Program-made: the position numbers and the translations under genes | The notes under the pieces: model-generated | The model's input: only the letters and a program-made list of their open reading frames with translations | Database searches by the model: none | Told to the model about the DNA's origin: nothing | Shown: positions 47,950-58,444 of the stretch, piece after piece | Layout of the letters: every line of letters starts with the position of its first letter | Numbering within the stretch: the stretch's first letter is position 1 | NCBI GenBank assembly: GCA_037074705.1 | Contig: CM073591.1 | Span: forward strand, 90,376,032-90,440,031 | Direction of reading: 5' to 3' | Source: Zhengitettix transpicula | Taxonomy: Eukaryota; Arthropoda; Insecta; Orthoptera; Tetrigidae | Length of the DNA: 64,000 bases

Positions 47950-48435
47950 CAAGACAGCTTGGCGGAGGCTTTCTTTGGGGATGCCTCCTCCTCTCTCTGG
48001 TTTCTTGATGTAAGGTTCCCACAAGCCGAGTCACGTCGGCTTGTTTTGAGATGTGTATATTCCGGGGATGCAGACCTTGGGCATACGGTAAGAGTTGTCC
48101 GCTATTCCTATTGGAATAGTCGTCCAGCTCTCTTTCAAACTGGCCGAGGCACGGAGAAGGGAATGCTGCGTCCTCACAGATATACCCTGTCCCGCTATCG
48201 GAATGGCATGGGACAAGTACCCAATGCCCGTTCTAAGTGATGCAGGTTTTCTAGGGTTTGACCTGCATTACCTTTAAGCGATTTCCGGATAGGATCCTTA
48301 AACCATAGCCCGCTGGACCTAGTTAACCCTTGGCTACCTTCCTCTACCCTTCCGCATCCTACCTTTCAAATCCCTTCCTATGTTATTAAAGGGGAGCTAC
48401 CACCACGTGGATTACTCTCACGTAGCCTGTTACTT
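47950..48435 (-). repeat. Repeat family A, near full-length minus-strand copy
   Basis: Directly abuts the palindrome. On the minus strand it runs from GTAACAGGCTACGTGAGAGT (48433) through AAAGGGATTTGAAAGG-like words, GGGCTATGGTTTAAGGATCC and CCAATAGGAATAGCGGACAA to the AGGCATCCCCAAAGAAAG 3' end. It uses the CTTTAATA 5' subtype, whereas the palindrome uses the CTCTTATAG subtype, so two different copies are joined here. Confidence 0.85.
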
Positions 48436-48499
48436 TGAAATAATCTATCCCTCATTTCATTCTGCGAACAATGAGAATACACATTAAATCCAATAGTTT

Positions 48500-48720
48500 A
48501 TCTATATTAATAACATTTTTGACTCTGTTCTTAAGTAATTTCTGTGGACTCATCATTTTTATATTTTTTTATTATTCGTAACCTCTTCGTCTTTATACTA
48601 TGATGTTTTGTGTGCCTTAAGGTACTGCTGATGAGGTCCACGAATTGCGGTAGAAAAGTTACGTGCAATAAATTTTGTGCGTATTTTTTTCCCTTATTAT
48701 CTGAGTTCTTGGACATTTCA
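48500..48720. mobile_element. Inverted pair of hammerhead-like ends, degenerate
   Basis: Minus strand from 48555: TGATGAGTCCACAGAAATTAC. Plus strand from 48628: CTGATGAGGTCC, a spacer, then GGTAGAAAAGTTACGTGC. The two motifs point outward from a core of about 70 bases. The right copy keeps CTGATGA exactly and a GAAA box, but the base after GAAA is A. The left copy has lost the loop between the boxes. Both continue into AT-rich flanks. Confidence 0.45.
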
Positions 48721-48938
48721 ATGTTAATTTTTAGTTAATGCTTAAGTATTGACGCTATAGCTGTAAATGAGCATGCAATAATTTTCTCGTTTAAATGTAT
48801 CAGTTATCAATCAGCAGGCATTTTTAACACACTCATTTTCATTAACGAAGTTCTAAATTATCGTACCAGGTCTTGTTTCACATCCAAATCCACTTTACAG
48901 AGTATATTAATTGTTGCTGTACGTAGGTTGTGCATACA

Positions 48939-49998
48939 TCGGGGGAGTCACACTGGCGGCCCGCGAAATGAACGCAGCCCCCAAGCTAATTTTTTGTAGC
49001 CCAAGATGCTATGAAATAAACCAAAAATAAATAACTGTTACGAAGAAAATAGCGCCTAGGAGAGATCGAGGCACGTCATCTGAGCAATCATAATTTTGTA
49101 TTGCAAGGCAAAGATCGTTTAATAACGAATATGCACGATGCAATTACATGTTTTGTACAAAAACTGACTTTGTCCAAAAATCATCTGCAAAGAAACATTT
49201 TGACATATTGTACTACGTGTGAGGAGTTAAACTCACAAAATAAAAATTACTAAATTTCATAAAATTGTTTTTAAACTGAACAAATTAAAAATTACTTCGA
49301 TAAACGTTACAGTGTAGGCAAAGACTGACAAGAATTTTTTTCCTTTTCATGGACATTTTTCATTTACAATTACAAATGCTTCCACATCGATACAACTGGA
49401 ATTATTTGATTTCCAGATTGACTAGGTTTTAAAGGACAAATATCGGGAAGCAGGAATTCCCAAAATATATTCTTATTTACGTGAAAAATATCCGTATATT
49501 AAAACGTTTGAATTCAATGATGTAAAGAGACTGCTTTCACAAGCCACAGGCCATATAAGGCCATGGCTAAGTTGAATTGAAAAGTTTACAAGAAACTTTT
49601 ATGCTATTTAAGGGAGTACGTACTTTAGTGCGCCACTATTCTCGTCTATGAAATTAAATAAAACGGCATACACATCAAGATTAACTGATAAACAGCTGTC
49701 TTCTTTAATGAAGATTATCGTTATTGAGTCTTTGAATCCGTATATTGATAGAAGGAAAGCGATTGCATGTTTCGTGTAAGATCGAATAATTTTTGTTTTA
49801 CAAAAACATTAAATTAAATAAATGCTTAAATAAAATTAATTAATAGTGTTTTAATTATCCTTTCCATATTCCTAAATCCTTACTTCAGAATAATATAAAT
49901 TTAACAAAATTTGTAAGTGCGATGTGGCTTGCGTAAATATTGTCTGTTACACCAAATGGCCCGTGTTTTAATTCAGTTCGACACCCGCGGTCTAAATT
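48939..49998 (+). mobile_element. hAT DNA transposon relic (ZBED type)
   Basis: The left end reads GGGGGAGTCACACTGGCGGC followed by CCGCG. The right end, reversed, reads GGGTGTCGAACTGAATTAAA then ACACGGGCC. Both fit the familiar GGGGTGTCxAACT...CGGGCC termini of ZBED-type hAT elements. A transposase C-terminal pseudogene lies between them in the plus orientation. At about 1.06 kb the copy is far shorter than an intact element, so the 5' part of the gene is deleted. An 8-bp target-site duplication was not clear. Confidence 0.6.
49339..49780 (+). pseudogene. hAT transposase C-terminal remnant (ZBED/GTF2IRD2-like)
   Basis: A single frame with few stops reads FPFHGHFSFTITNASTSIQL, ELFDFQID, stop, VLKDKYREAGIPKIYSYLRE, KYPYIKTFEFN, and later FTRNFYAI, stop, GSTYFSAPLFSSMKLNKTAY, TSRLTDKQLSSLMKI, ending in a stop near 49780. 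The LQLELxDxQxD segment, the FGSTYxCExxFSxMKxxKxxxRSRLTDxxL motif and the short tail are the hAT dimerisation region of the ZBED5/GTF2IRD2-type transposases. The zinc-finger and catalytic parts are missing. A 20-residue stretch around KRLLSQATGHIRPWLS looks like local divergence or an insertion. Confidence 0.75.
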
Positions 49999-50149
49999 CT
50001 TCGAACGGTTTTATTATATGTAAATGTGCTCCTAAGGCTCTGTAATGCCTCTGTAAATCAGCTTCCAAGCACAAGCACTTCAGAAGGCTCAAATTGATTT
50101 TTTTCTGTTTATATAAACATATTAAGGCCCTTGAAAAATCTGATCAAAA

Positions 50150-50860
50150 ATCAAGGTTCTCCATACAGTTAGAGTAAGTTGGATTTCATAAACCAGTGTG
50201 GTTTCAGTTATTTCTGGCAAGAGTACTACACTGACGAGAAAATAATATTGTCTTGCAGGAATTCCTCTGACAGAGAGATGATACTGAGGAACTACGGCCG
50301 ACAGTCTAAGGATGCACGCAGGGGAATTACCCGAAAGACCAGGTATGAAGTCATGTGGCACTATTCGGTAATGAATAATGCGTACAAAGAAATCTCTCCT
50401 GGCGGAGACCCAACTCGGACGCCGTTAAAAAACAAACTTGTTTAAAAGTGGAGCCTTTGAAAGCACCTGGCGGGCACATTTACATGCTGGGGGGCGGGGG
50501 ACGGAACTGATTACTCCCCCCGCCCCAACCTCCCCTAAAAAAAAAAAAAGAAGTGCGCTGCGACTTTTTCCTTCATTACGGCGCCGGAGCCAAGATGGCC
50601 GCATAATTGTCAAACGCAATGAGCTGCTTTGGTTAATTCTGAAACACATTTGCTGAGACGTTGGATTAAGAGAGAACTGAATGCATTAAGAAGAGAGGTA
50701 AGAAAAAAGTGGAGGGAGAAAACTTTACTTTGGAGGCGACGTCTCTATCTTTACTTTTTTTTCCCTCCCCAGAATTCTTTGAAAGCTTCGTGTCGATGCT
50801 GTAAAAAAAGTGTTCCCGTCTGCAAAGCGTGGTACAAATGACGGATACTCCCTCGATCAT
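50150..50860. other. GC-richer, apparently unique island
   Basis: This patch has a long run of balanced composition, an A13 tract at 50538-50550, and open frames on both strands (88 codons plus-strand at 50179, starting with TTG; 79 codons minus-strand at 50361). The 88-codon product contains SSDREMILRNYGRQSKDARR and looks protein-like but is unrecognised. AGCCAAGATGGCCGCATAAT near 50589 is a YY1-like word. Regulatory DNA or an exon are both possible. Confidence 0.35.
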
Positions 50861-50984
50861 TTTTCGGGAGATCGAGGAGATGTAGACATCTGATCTACAG
50901 ATAAGGTTTGAAGATTTATAACGTCTTTATATAACTGATAGATGTAGATTCTGTTTCAAATAAATTTTGTGTTCTCAATTGGTC

Positions 50985-51225
50985 AAAAATCATTAATCAA
51001 GCAAAACCAAAAATCATTACGATACGACGTTTCGCCCACAATTCTGAATTTTTATCATGCTATAATTTAGTCAAAATATAATTTTAATGCCGGCGCCCTA
51101 AGATAATTGTAAATTTAACTTCCAATTTTAACATATATATGCATACATTAAAAACTGATGAAGTCCAAAAAATGTGGACGAAACGATTAATTGAATTTTT
51201 TTTGCTTGATTAGTACAATTCTTCT
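50985..51225. mobile_element. Inverted-repeat element with hammerhead-like ends
   Basis: The left end (minus strand, core 51059-51025) reads CATGATAAAAATTC, a loop, then GTGGGCGAAACGTCG. The right end (plus strand, core 51155-51186) reads CTGATGAAGTCC, a loop, then GTGGACGAAACG. Outside each core the flanks are mirror images: CATTAATCAAGCAAAAC on the left and TTTTTTGCTTGATTAGTAC on the right. The core motifs point outward around roughly 95 bases of unrelated DNA. There is no coding capacity. Confidence 0.65.
51155..51186 (+). ncRNA. Hammerhead ribozyme-like motif
   Basis: This is one of the two best cores in the window: CTGATGA, A, GTCC, a 9-base loop, GGAC, GAAAC. GTCC pairs perfectly with GGAC as stem II. 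One extra A after CTGATGA separates it from the textbook form, which may weaken or abolish activity. The flanks give no certain stems I and III. Confidence 0.5.
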
Positions 51226-51229
51226 GAGA

Positions 51230-52100
51230 AATTGAATTTTTTCTGTTTATTAATAAAAAAACGTTATTTTGAATTCGGAATTTTCTCAGAATTCAAAATA
51301 TGCAAAAGTATATAATAAATGACAGCTAAATAATAACCATTACTATTTTTCTTAATTCAGGAAGATTTTAATACAAAATTCACTTCATTGTTTAAATTGA
51401 CAATTAAATAAATACAATTTGAAAAACACCGAGTTTTTACTCTAATTTGGGACATCAGCAGGTGAATATAATAATTGTTTTAAAAGAAAATACCCTGGAA
51501 TCAACTTTTGTGATAAAAGCTTCTTTCAGGATGATGAATATTTGAGTCGGATATAACTGCCAGTCCTTGCATTTTGAGTTTTATTCATAATTATTTTCTG
51601 TCATATTAAATATGTTTTTGAACCTACAAATTGAAGATCTTGACGCTTTATTCAATCATATTAATATAAAAATTCAACACTATGTATAATATTTTTATTA
51701 CAAAAATTAATTATTAAGTTTTCGTCTTTTTTTAACTATTTTCATGTTCACTTCATGAAATAAAATTTAGGTACAAAACGTTGTATTCTTTCAAATGTCA
51801 TTGATTTCAATGACAATCTATGCACCGAGGTGAATATTTCGCATTTAACTTGTTCTGTCTTATTGGTCATTATATTTATTTACTTTTTTATTATAAGTCA
51901 TTTAAAATATTAGTTTTTAAACTACTTGCGATTGTGTAAAAATAATAATTAAAACTATATATAGAATTTTAAAAATGTTATTTGTAGTACACATAACCGT
52001 TTTCAAAAACAACGTCCTCCTAACGATCACAATCGTGTTGTTTACGGATATGCAATTCATATAATCGTGCAGATCAATTTAAAATATTTAATAGCACGCC
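51230..52100. other. AT-rich stretch with no recognised gene
   Basis: No protein, RNA gene or shared repeat is recognised here; it lies between the inverted-repeat element and the LINE 3' end. Confidence 0.45.
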
Positions 52101-52104
52101 ACGC

Positions 52105-52455
52105 TTTTTACGATGATAATAATCTAGAATTTAACTTATGACTTACTTTCTTTTTCATGTTCGACGGGAATCGATGTAAGATTTTCTACTGGAAACTCCG
52201 CCGAATGAAAATTAGTAATTAGTAATTAAAGAAATGATAAGTATTTTAATTCATTTTCGTCTTATTCATATCTTTATCGTTGTTTTAAATCAATATTTAA
52301 CGTAGTTTTAAATCATATACTTTTTTTGTAAAGTGCAATGTTAGTTTTTTAAACTTTGTATGTGTAATAATTATTATTTTCATTGTAAACTTATATTATG
52401 GCGTATCCTATTTTCTCGATCGAGGACTAATGGAATGAATAATAAATCTAAATCT
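52105..52455 (+). mobile_element. LINE 3' end (intact at the insertion point)
   Basis: The sequence follows the 17.4-kb LINE in order: GATAATAATCTAGAATTT, GTTCGACGGGA, GGAAACTCCGCCGAATG, then without interruption GTAAAGTGCAATG, AAACTTTGTATGTG, TATTATGGCGTATCC and CTCGATCGAGGACTAATGGA, finishing with an AATAATAAATCTAAATCTAG tail. Only the 3' UTR is present, a severe 5' truncation normal for LINEs. It shows what the site at 16.1-17.2 kb looked like before the TA-flanked insertion. Confidence 0.65.
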
Positions 52456-52669
52456 AGTGATGTATGATTCTAAACTTCTGTGGAGAAATTTTCTATTTGA
52501 AGTATAAACGCCTAATTTATGCCACTATCTTAACGTCTTGTTTCGGCAGCTCTTCTTTAAAATGTTTAGACGAAATGAGCCGTTTATTAGTTTGAGGATT
52601 ACTGTTTTAATTTGCTCATAAATGATAGAAAACGAAGATATAAGAGAGCATGACGCTTATACTGGCGGT

Positions 52670-53000
52670 TCCAATGATTAGTTGATCGAGTGCATTGATA
52701 TATGTGCAGAGCGGGATTCTTGTCACGCAGTGGGTCATTGTTGTGAGTGCTCAGTATGCGTGCCCCTTACCGCGAGCCTGGTGGCGACGGAGGTATATTT
52801 GTGAGAGAAGACGACCTAGGGTTTATCGCCGGCAGGTTGGTCAGCCCGGACATCCATCACCATCCATCTTGCCGTCTGTCAGTCAGCACAGTGGGCCGGC
52901 AAACAACACACATTCAGCTCCGATACCGTGAGAGTACAGTCGGTTCGATGGCCAAGTGAAACTCGGTACGACGTAACGACATGGCCATAAAGCAATGTAC
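52670..53000. other. GC-richer, apparently unique island
   Basis: A balanced patch with three overlapping open frames of 60 to 80 codons on both strands, none recognisable. It contains GCCGGCAGGTTGGTCAGCCC and other CpG-containing words. It may be regulatory DNA or a first exon. Confidence 0.3.
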
Positions 53001-53679
53001 AGACGCAAAAACATGTAAACATAGAAAAAGCTTGAATTTGCAGCTACGTCTGTATTATTTCGTGTTGAAATTAACGGGTGTTCCATTGTCTATAGTCGAT
53101 TATATTAGGAGCGAAGGCCTCGATAGCTGAATCATTGGAATTATCTGAATCTTTTACGTTTGTTTCATTAAGGATTTTTCTGTCTTGTGCTTAGCTATGA
53201 TTCTTAATCCTTTTCCCAGAAGACGATCAGAATTTATAAAAATTGGAAACGTCGGAGTATCTCTTCTGCTCTTTCAAAATGTCTCTACCAGCAAACAAAA
53301 GAAATAAACCCAACATATGCATCTGTATTGTATTAAACGACGTGGTAACACGTTAAACAAATTGGCTGGCAATGTTTGCTCTTCTGACTCTTCTGATTTT
53401 CAAAAATCAACAATATTCTGGAGAAGAAATTCTACTTCTTTCGTTATATGTCCAACTACGAAGACAGAAATACCTTATTGTTTTTCGAGAACACTGAATT
53501 AATTATCGCAGGTACGGACGTCAGTTACGGTTCCTGCGCAACTAGGACCTAGTTAATAACTTTCCTTTGTAAAATCAAGAAAATGGCGAGTAAGAAAATC
53601 CAACACCCATGCCTGCCATCTAATGATACTATCCAATGTGTAATAATTACTGTTTGAAGGATAATTCAATCTCTACATT

Positions 53680-54172
53680 TTTCTGGTAGTCTTCCCAGAG
53701 AGCTCTGGCGGATGCCTTCACATCTTTCTGGTTTTTTGAAATAAAGTTCCCGCACGCCGAGGCACCTGGGCCATTTTAAGAGGTGTATGTTCCGGGGTCG
53801 CAGACTTTGGGTATACGGTAAGAGTTGTCCGCTATTACTATTGGAATAGTCGGCCAGCTGCCTCCTAAACCGGTCAAGGTATGGCGAGGGAAAAGACGCG
53901 ACCCCACAGCTAACCCCTCTCCCGCCATCGGAAGGGTGTGGGACAAGTACCAAATGCCCGACCTACCTGTTTCAGGTTTATCTAGGGTTTTCCCTGCATC
54001 AGTTTTAGGCGAATTGGAGGGTAGTATTCTTAAACCATAACCCGGGAGCCCTAGCTAACCCTTGGCTACCGTTCTCTACCCTTCCGCATCCCCCCTTTCA
54101 AAACCCCTTCCTATGCTATTAAAGGGGAGTTGCCACCATGTGGATTACCCCCATGTAGCCTGTTACCCTAAA
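53680..54172 (-). repeat. Repeat family A, near full-length minus-strand copy
   Basis: Read on the minus strand from 54172: TTTTTTTTAGGGTAACAGGC, TACATGGGGGTAATCCACAT, then all landmarks of the family through AAGGCATCCGCCAGAGCTCT at the 3' end (near 53690). It is the best complete copy with the TTTAATAG 5' subtype. The 95-codon minus-strand frame and its 71-codon opposite are shadows of the repeat. Confidence 0.85.
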
Positions 54173-54529
54173 AAAAAGATTAATGATTACACACTAAATT
54201 TATTTAAGACATTATACACCCATTGTGTAAATAATTTTTTACGTCATTATAAATAATTATATTATTACAATATATTTATTATATCCGTTTAAAATGAATA
54301 TATAATTATAATAATAAAACATTATACTCCCATTTTAATTAGACGCTCGTACACTCATTCTCGCCTTAATTAGGGACTCGCCATGGAGCATGTGGTGTGA
54401 TCGTGTACCTCATATATAATTTTTTAAGGATAAAATTTTATATTTTGACGTTAACGACAGATACAATGTACGCACAATATGCAACAAGAATTTGCTTTCG
54501 TAAGAAAAACAGAACGCCGAGATGTGGAT

Positions 54530-54845
54530 TCTTCGTAGGAACACTTTTTTTGTCTTGACCACGCAGCGGGTGGTCAGAGGAGCTGAAAAGGGTCAACGGA
54601 GACGTGAGTTTGCATAGAGGCAGTAGAGCTCGTGGAAAAGCGAACTGGACGGTTGGAGATTGAGGATCCAGTTTGGCAACGTGCGTCTGGATACAGACAA
54701 AATATGGTGTTATGCAAGTCTACAAGTTAATACATTTATGAGTTTGAGAGTAATACGTACAATTTTGTTTGTGAATGTAATATGTACCGAACATTGGTAT
54801 TTAAAATTAACATTATATAGTAGTATGAAGAAGTTGAGCGTAGAC
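54530..54845. other. Balanced-composition stretch upstream of an open frame
   Basis: The 54540-54680 part is GC-richer (CCACGCAGCGGGTGGTCAG, CTGGACGGTTGGAGATTGAG). It leads into the open frame described next. No promoter or splice signals can be assigned with confidence. Confidence 0.25.
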
Positions 54846-55139
54846 GACCTACCAGTTCATATATGGACGCGAGACTAAGCGCCATCGGCGATTACATGCA
54901 AGAAAAGGACGTCAGGAAGACATACGAGATCGCAATACACAAGAGATAGATATTACAACACCGTGCCAGCTCATAAATACATCGTCTTTGTTGGAGAAAA
55001 TTGCCGCCGACGGAGAAACTTTCGTAAGTCTTGTACGTACCGTAGAAAATAAATTGGTCTGTAATAGTAAAGGTTCATCATACAAAGTTATCGGCAATAT
55101 TATTCTAAGGATTGCTGAACTTGACTTTAACTCTTCTTA
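54846..55139 (+). CDS. Unassigned coding-like frame without a start codon
   Basis: A frame free of stops for about 97 codons ends with TAA at 55137-55139 but contains no methionine at all, so it could only be an exon or a fragment. The product has TKRHRRLHARKGRQEDIRDR, then a stretch ITTPCQLINTSSLLEKIAAD, GETFVSLVRTVENKL and KVIGNIILRIAELDFNSS. It looks like a real protein (mixed charge, amphipathic LLEKIAADGETFVSLVRTV helix) more than most frames here. I do not recognise a family. An acceptor site near 54846 is possible but unproven. A transposon-derived fragment is equally possible. Confidence 0.3.
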
Positions 55140-55144
55140 AAATT

Positions 55145-56315
55145 AAAAATTGACAGTTTATAAATTAATTTATTGATGTATGGCCAATTAAGTCGAAAAA
55201 TTAATAAATATTACATTCAATATTTAATCATTCACATTCACACTAAAAAGTTAAATAAAGATATATCTCATGTAGGTATCTCAACTTTCGGGATTTTGAC
55301 GTTAATATTGTGTGGTTTAATATTTTTCATGGGCAAAAATTCACTGTGATGGAAAAACTTGTAAACTGTTTAGTGTAGATTTCCTTTACACTAATTTTTC
55401 ATCGTAAATGTAAAATATTAAAATAAATTTATTACTTAACTTATTTAATAAATTTCTGACTAATTTTTCGTAAATAATTGTATTAATTTTAATGCTTTTG
55501 TATTGTGAAAATAAATTTTGCGGTGATAAAAAATATGTTTACGAAATCATATGAATTAACCGTAAATCATGATCTTTGTAATACTTGAATAAATAATATA
55601 ATTATACAAAAAATTAATTTATTTTGAGTAACATATTTAGAGTATACGGTCTTAAAAATTTATGTGCATATAAATGAAAATAAAGTTTATTCAGTAACTA
55701 TAAATATGCTTAAGTGTCAAAAAATTCTACATTGAATTGTCAATTCCATTGAAATAGTAATAAATTCGAAGAAAACTAATTCAATTTAATATTACAGATG
55801 AATATGCAAGAAAACAGTTTCGAAATCTCCTGTGTATGACCACATCCAATTTGGCGTGAATAATTTTTATATGAAATATGAAAGCCTACATTTTTTTTAA
55901 TATTCGATTAAAATTAAAGACAGCTTCGATGTATTTACCGTTTCAGAAAACAAATCCATTCTGCCATGTTTGCATAAAGCAATTAAAATTAGGTATTGGA
56001 ACGATCGCCATTTAGTCTGGAGATGTCGGAAGGCAGTTTGTTATTGTTAAATACCTTTTCACTCTTCTACCTAAAAACGACGGATATTTTATCGAAATCG
56101 GTCCGATAAGTTTCTCGTGGAAACGGAACGAACTGAGAAATACAGGGAGACATGAATTTAGATGTAATTCGTTTCGGATCGTGAAATGTGCAGATATACT
56201 AAACTTATTGGATGCAAAGGACTGTACAGACCAAATTGTTCTTTTCTTTACTAGCTTTATAGCGACTGAGTGCGCCATAAAATTAAAATAATGATAAAAA
56301 ATATCTGACATTTGT
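55145..56315. other. AT-rich stretch with no recognised gene
   Basis: AT-rich throughout. The 99-codon minus-strand frame at 56012-56311 has no recognisable domain and I treat it as chance. Confidence 0.45.
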
Positions 56316-56318
56316 AAT

Positions 56319-56615
56319 ATTATAAACGGCCTTGAGTCAGAAAAATGTTTATTAACAAAAAAAAATTAAATACACCGACATTTCGACTTTCTTTTAGGAC
56401 GTATGGAGGTTTAGTAATTTCATATTTAAATCATACAAAACATTTATTGTTTAATATTAATTGCAATAGGAAAGACATCTAAACCTGGGCTCCAAATTTT
56501 TTGTACGATTTATATATGAATTTTCTAAACCTGAAAAGTTCCTAAAACAAGGGCGAAACGTCGTAAATTTAATAAACTATTTTCTGACTCGAGACCGTTC
56601 ATTTATTTAATCATA
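56319..56615. mobile_element. Inverted-repeat element with hammerhead-like ends
   Basis: The left end reads AACGGCCTTGAGTCAGAAAA, then TGTTTATTAAC, AAATTAAATACACC, GACATTTCG. The right end reversed reads AACGGTCTCGAGTCAGAAAA, then TAGTTTATTAA, ATTTACGACGTTTCG. So about 60 bases of each end are clear inverted repeats, and just inside each lies a hammerhead-like core pointing outward: right CTGAAAAGTTCC ... GGGCGAAACGTCG, left (minus strand) CGTCCTAAAAG ... GTCGAAATGTCG. About 120 bases of AT-rich DNA lie between. This is the clearest copy for the outer flank consensus. Confidence 0.7.
56531..56563 (+). ncRNA. Hammerhead-like core, degenerate first box
   Basis: CTGAAAA stands where CTGANGA is expected, followed by GTTCC, a loop, GGGC and a perfect GAAAC with GTCG. 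Stem II could form with a G-T pair (TTCC against GGGC is imperfect). It has the family layout but is probably inactive. Confidence 0.4.
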
Positions 56616-56619
56616 AAAT

Positions 56620-57165
56620 TAAGCGTCTCAGAGTCGACTGCTTTCCCAATGAAGTGAAAAAATTACAAATGTATTTATTAAACATATAGTATAATTATAA
56701 TAATGAGCTATAATGTACTATTTAATATAAAATCACTTAAAGAGTGTCAAAATTTTCAGTTGTGAGTAAATATTAAACATAAAACAAATCTTTCATTAGT
56801 ACGTATGACAAATGGCAGATGCTTTGCGTTGACTCATCAGCTATTATATGCTGGATTTAATTCAAACAATATTCAAATAAATTGATACAGGAGCAATGAG
56901 TTATATCAATTTTCGTCGTATAATATCAATATCATTGTAGTGACAATACCATCTGGAACCGTGCTTAATTTTTCCATCTCTATAGGAGAGACGAGTAACC
57001 AACCAGTGATAATGATTTATTTTTAAAAAAAATTGGAATTTATTAATATTTTTTCATTGGTTAAGAAATGTGTATATTCGGATATAAAAACTTAAGTGCT
57101 TTTAATTTAACCATAATTCAAATAAACGCGTATTATTTTTCCAATAAGGAACTGGATTTTTTTAG
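56620..57165. other. AT-rich stretch with no recognised gene
   Basis: No coding or repeat signal recognised between the inverted-repeat element and the GC-richer island that follows. Confidence 0.45.
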
Positions 57166-57169
57166 CGGG

Positions 57170-57600
57170 ATTTCTGTTAATTGAATGCCCCAGCTCTGGA
57201 CGAGTGACACATTTTGAAAATATTTTGGACCGTTGGTAATTTGAGAGCCACGCGCTGTTTAAGGCAGACTGCGCGTTCCATCATTGCCAGGTGCCGCTGC
57301 AAACACCACAACCATCGCCTTCTAAAGCACACAATGTGAACTGCTCCCGCCATAAATCCACCAGCACCGCAAAAGTGCCGCATGCGATCTTGTACGAATA
57401 ATGGGACCTGTTTAAAATGCGAACAAGTCAAGATAAGGCGGCTGTCTGACAGTTTTTATTACCCCGCGTTTAGCGACCGCGGCGGGGGCAAAATTGGTTC
57501 GTTGGAAATATTTCTCGGGGAAGTTAAACTTGAAAGAAGGGTTCGTTTGAAAGATGGCGCACTGTCACGCACTTAAGAGCTTTCTTCGCTATTTAAGTAG
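57170..57600. other. GC-richer, apparently unique island
   Basis: About 430 bases of balanced, non-repetitive DNA with an 84-codon minus-strand frame and a partly overlapping 64-codon plus-strand frame, both unrecognised. CGCGTTTAGCGACCGCGGCG near 57465 is CpG-dense. It directly precedes the 3' end of the unassigned minus-strand frame at 57609-57881. Confidence 0.3.
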
Positions 57601-57608
57601 CTTTCTGC

Positions 57609-57881
57609 TTAGGTTTCCGACTCATGTTCCTTGCGGGGATCGCCGTCGAATTTATGTTGTACTAGTAGAATCCTATCGTCCCGATCACTAATCTGACTTT
57701 TATGAGCGTCATAACCAGGCTGAGCGCCTACAGTACCTCTAATAATACCATGTTTTCTAATAATAATTTCACATAATGTCTCAATACTCTTCTGATAGTT
57801 CCGTCCAACAGAAGCAACATGGAAACCGGTCCCCCTGTTAGACTCAACTTCCTCAACTGAGGCATTTTCATTATATTTCAT
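57609..57881 (-). CDS. Unassigned protein-like 90-codon frame
   Basis: Of all ATG-started frames in the window this has the most protein-like composition. It begins MKYNENASVEEVESNRGTGF, then HVASVGRNYQKSIETLCEII, and ends in HKFDGDPRKEHESET before TAA. It is hydrophilic, with no signal peptide or membrane segment. Upstream (58000 and beyond on the plus coordinate) is AT-rich with no visible continuation, so it is either a small gene, a terminal exon (an AG occurs just before TTGAGGAAGTTGAG) or a fragment of an element. I recognise no family. Confidence 0.35.
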   Translation of the reverse strand: MKYNENASVEEVESNRGTGFHVASVGRNYQKSIETLCEIIIRKHGIIRGTVGAQPGYDAHKSQISDRDDRILLVQHKFDGDPRKEHESET

Positions 57882-57884
57882 TTA

Positions 57885-58390
57885 AAAAAATCTGAATTTA
57901 TACAAACACTATTGTACTAGTCTGTCATTTTTAATAATGGAAATATGAAGCTCATTTATGTAAATAAATAATTAATATATAATAAATTATATTTATTAAT
58001 TTTAGTAGTATTCAGAGGTTGAAGTCAATTATTTTTTTAAAATAAATTTTTTTGAATGTTAAATTAATTTTTAAAGGAAGTCTGAAAATTTAATAAAAAC
58101 AAGCTGAAGTTACAGAAGAAATTGGGACGCACCAAAAATTTCGTGCGAATATTCAAATATTTAATTAGTAAAATTGTTATTAAATTATATAAATATTATG
58201 TATATATTAATTATTATCATTATTTACACTTTGAAATCTACATATGACTAACATCCCTTTTTATCCAAAAAAAATTTTCGTTATTCAGAAAAGTGCTAGC
58301 AATCGTATTATGCAAAATAAAATATTGAACTCAACCTTAAGGGGAAAAAACCTACGGTGTACTTTCAGCTTGGTGATCACCTGGTGTCTT
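57885..58390. other. AT-rich stretch with no recognised gene
   Basis: Dense stops in all frames and no shared repeat. Confidence 0.45.
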
Positions 58391-58444
58391 TAGGTGAGTC
58401 AAGGTCGAAGTCCTTTTACAGTGAACATAATAGAAGTCCATACA

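Noticed and set aside
47959..48277. Overlapping 93- and 60-codon frames as genes
   Set aside because: They are part of the minus-strand repeat A copy beside the palindrome.
52410..52440. CTCGATCGAG palindrome as a regulatory site
   Set aside because: It is part of the LINE 3' end and recurs at 16.02 kb in the same context.
53666..54040. 95-codon minus and 71-codon plus frames as genes
   Set aside because: Both are within a repeat A copy and use different frames from the other copies.
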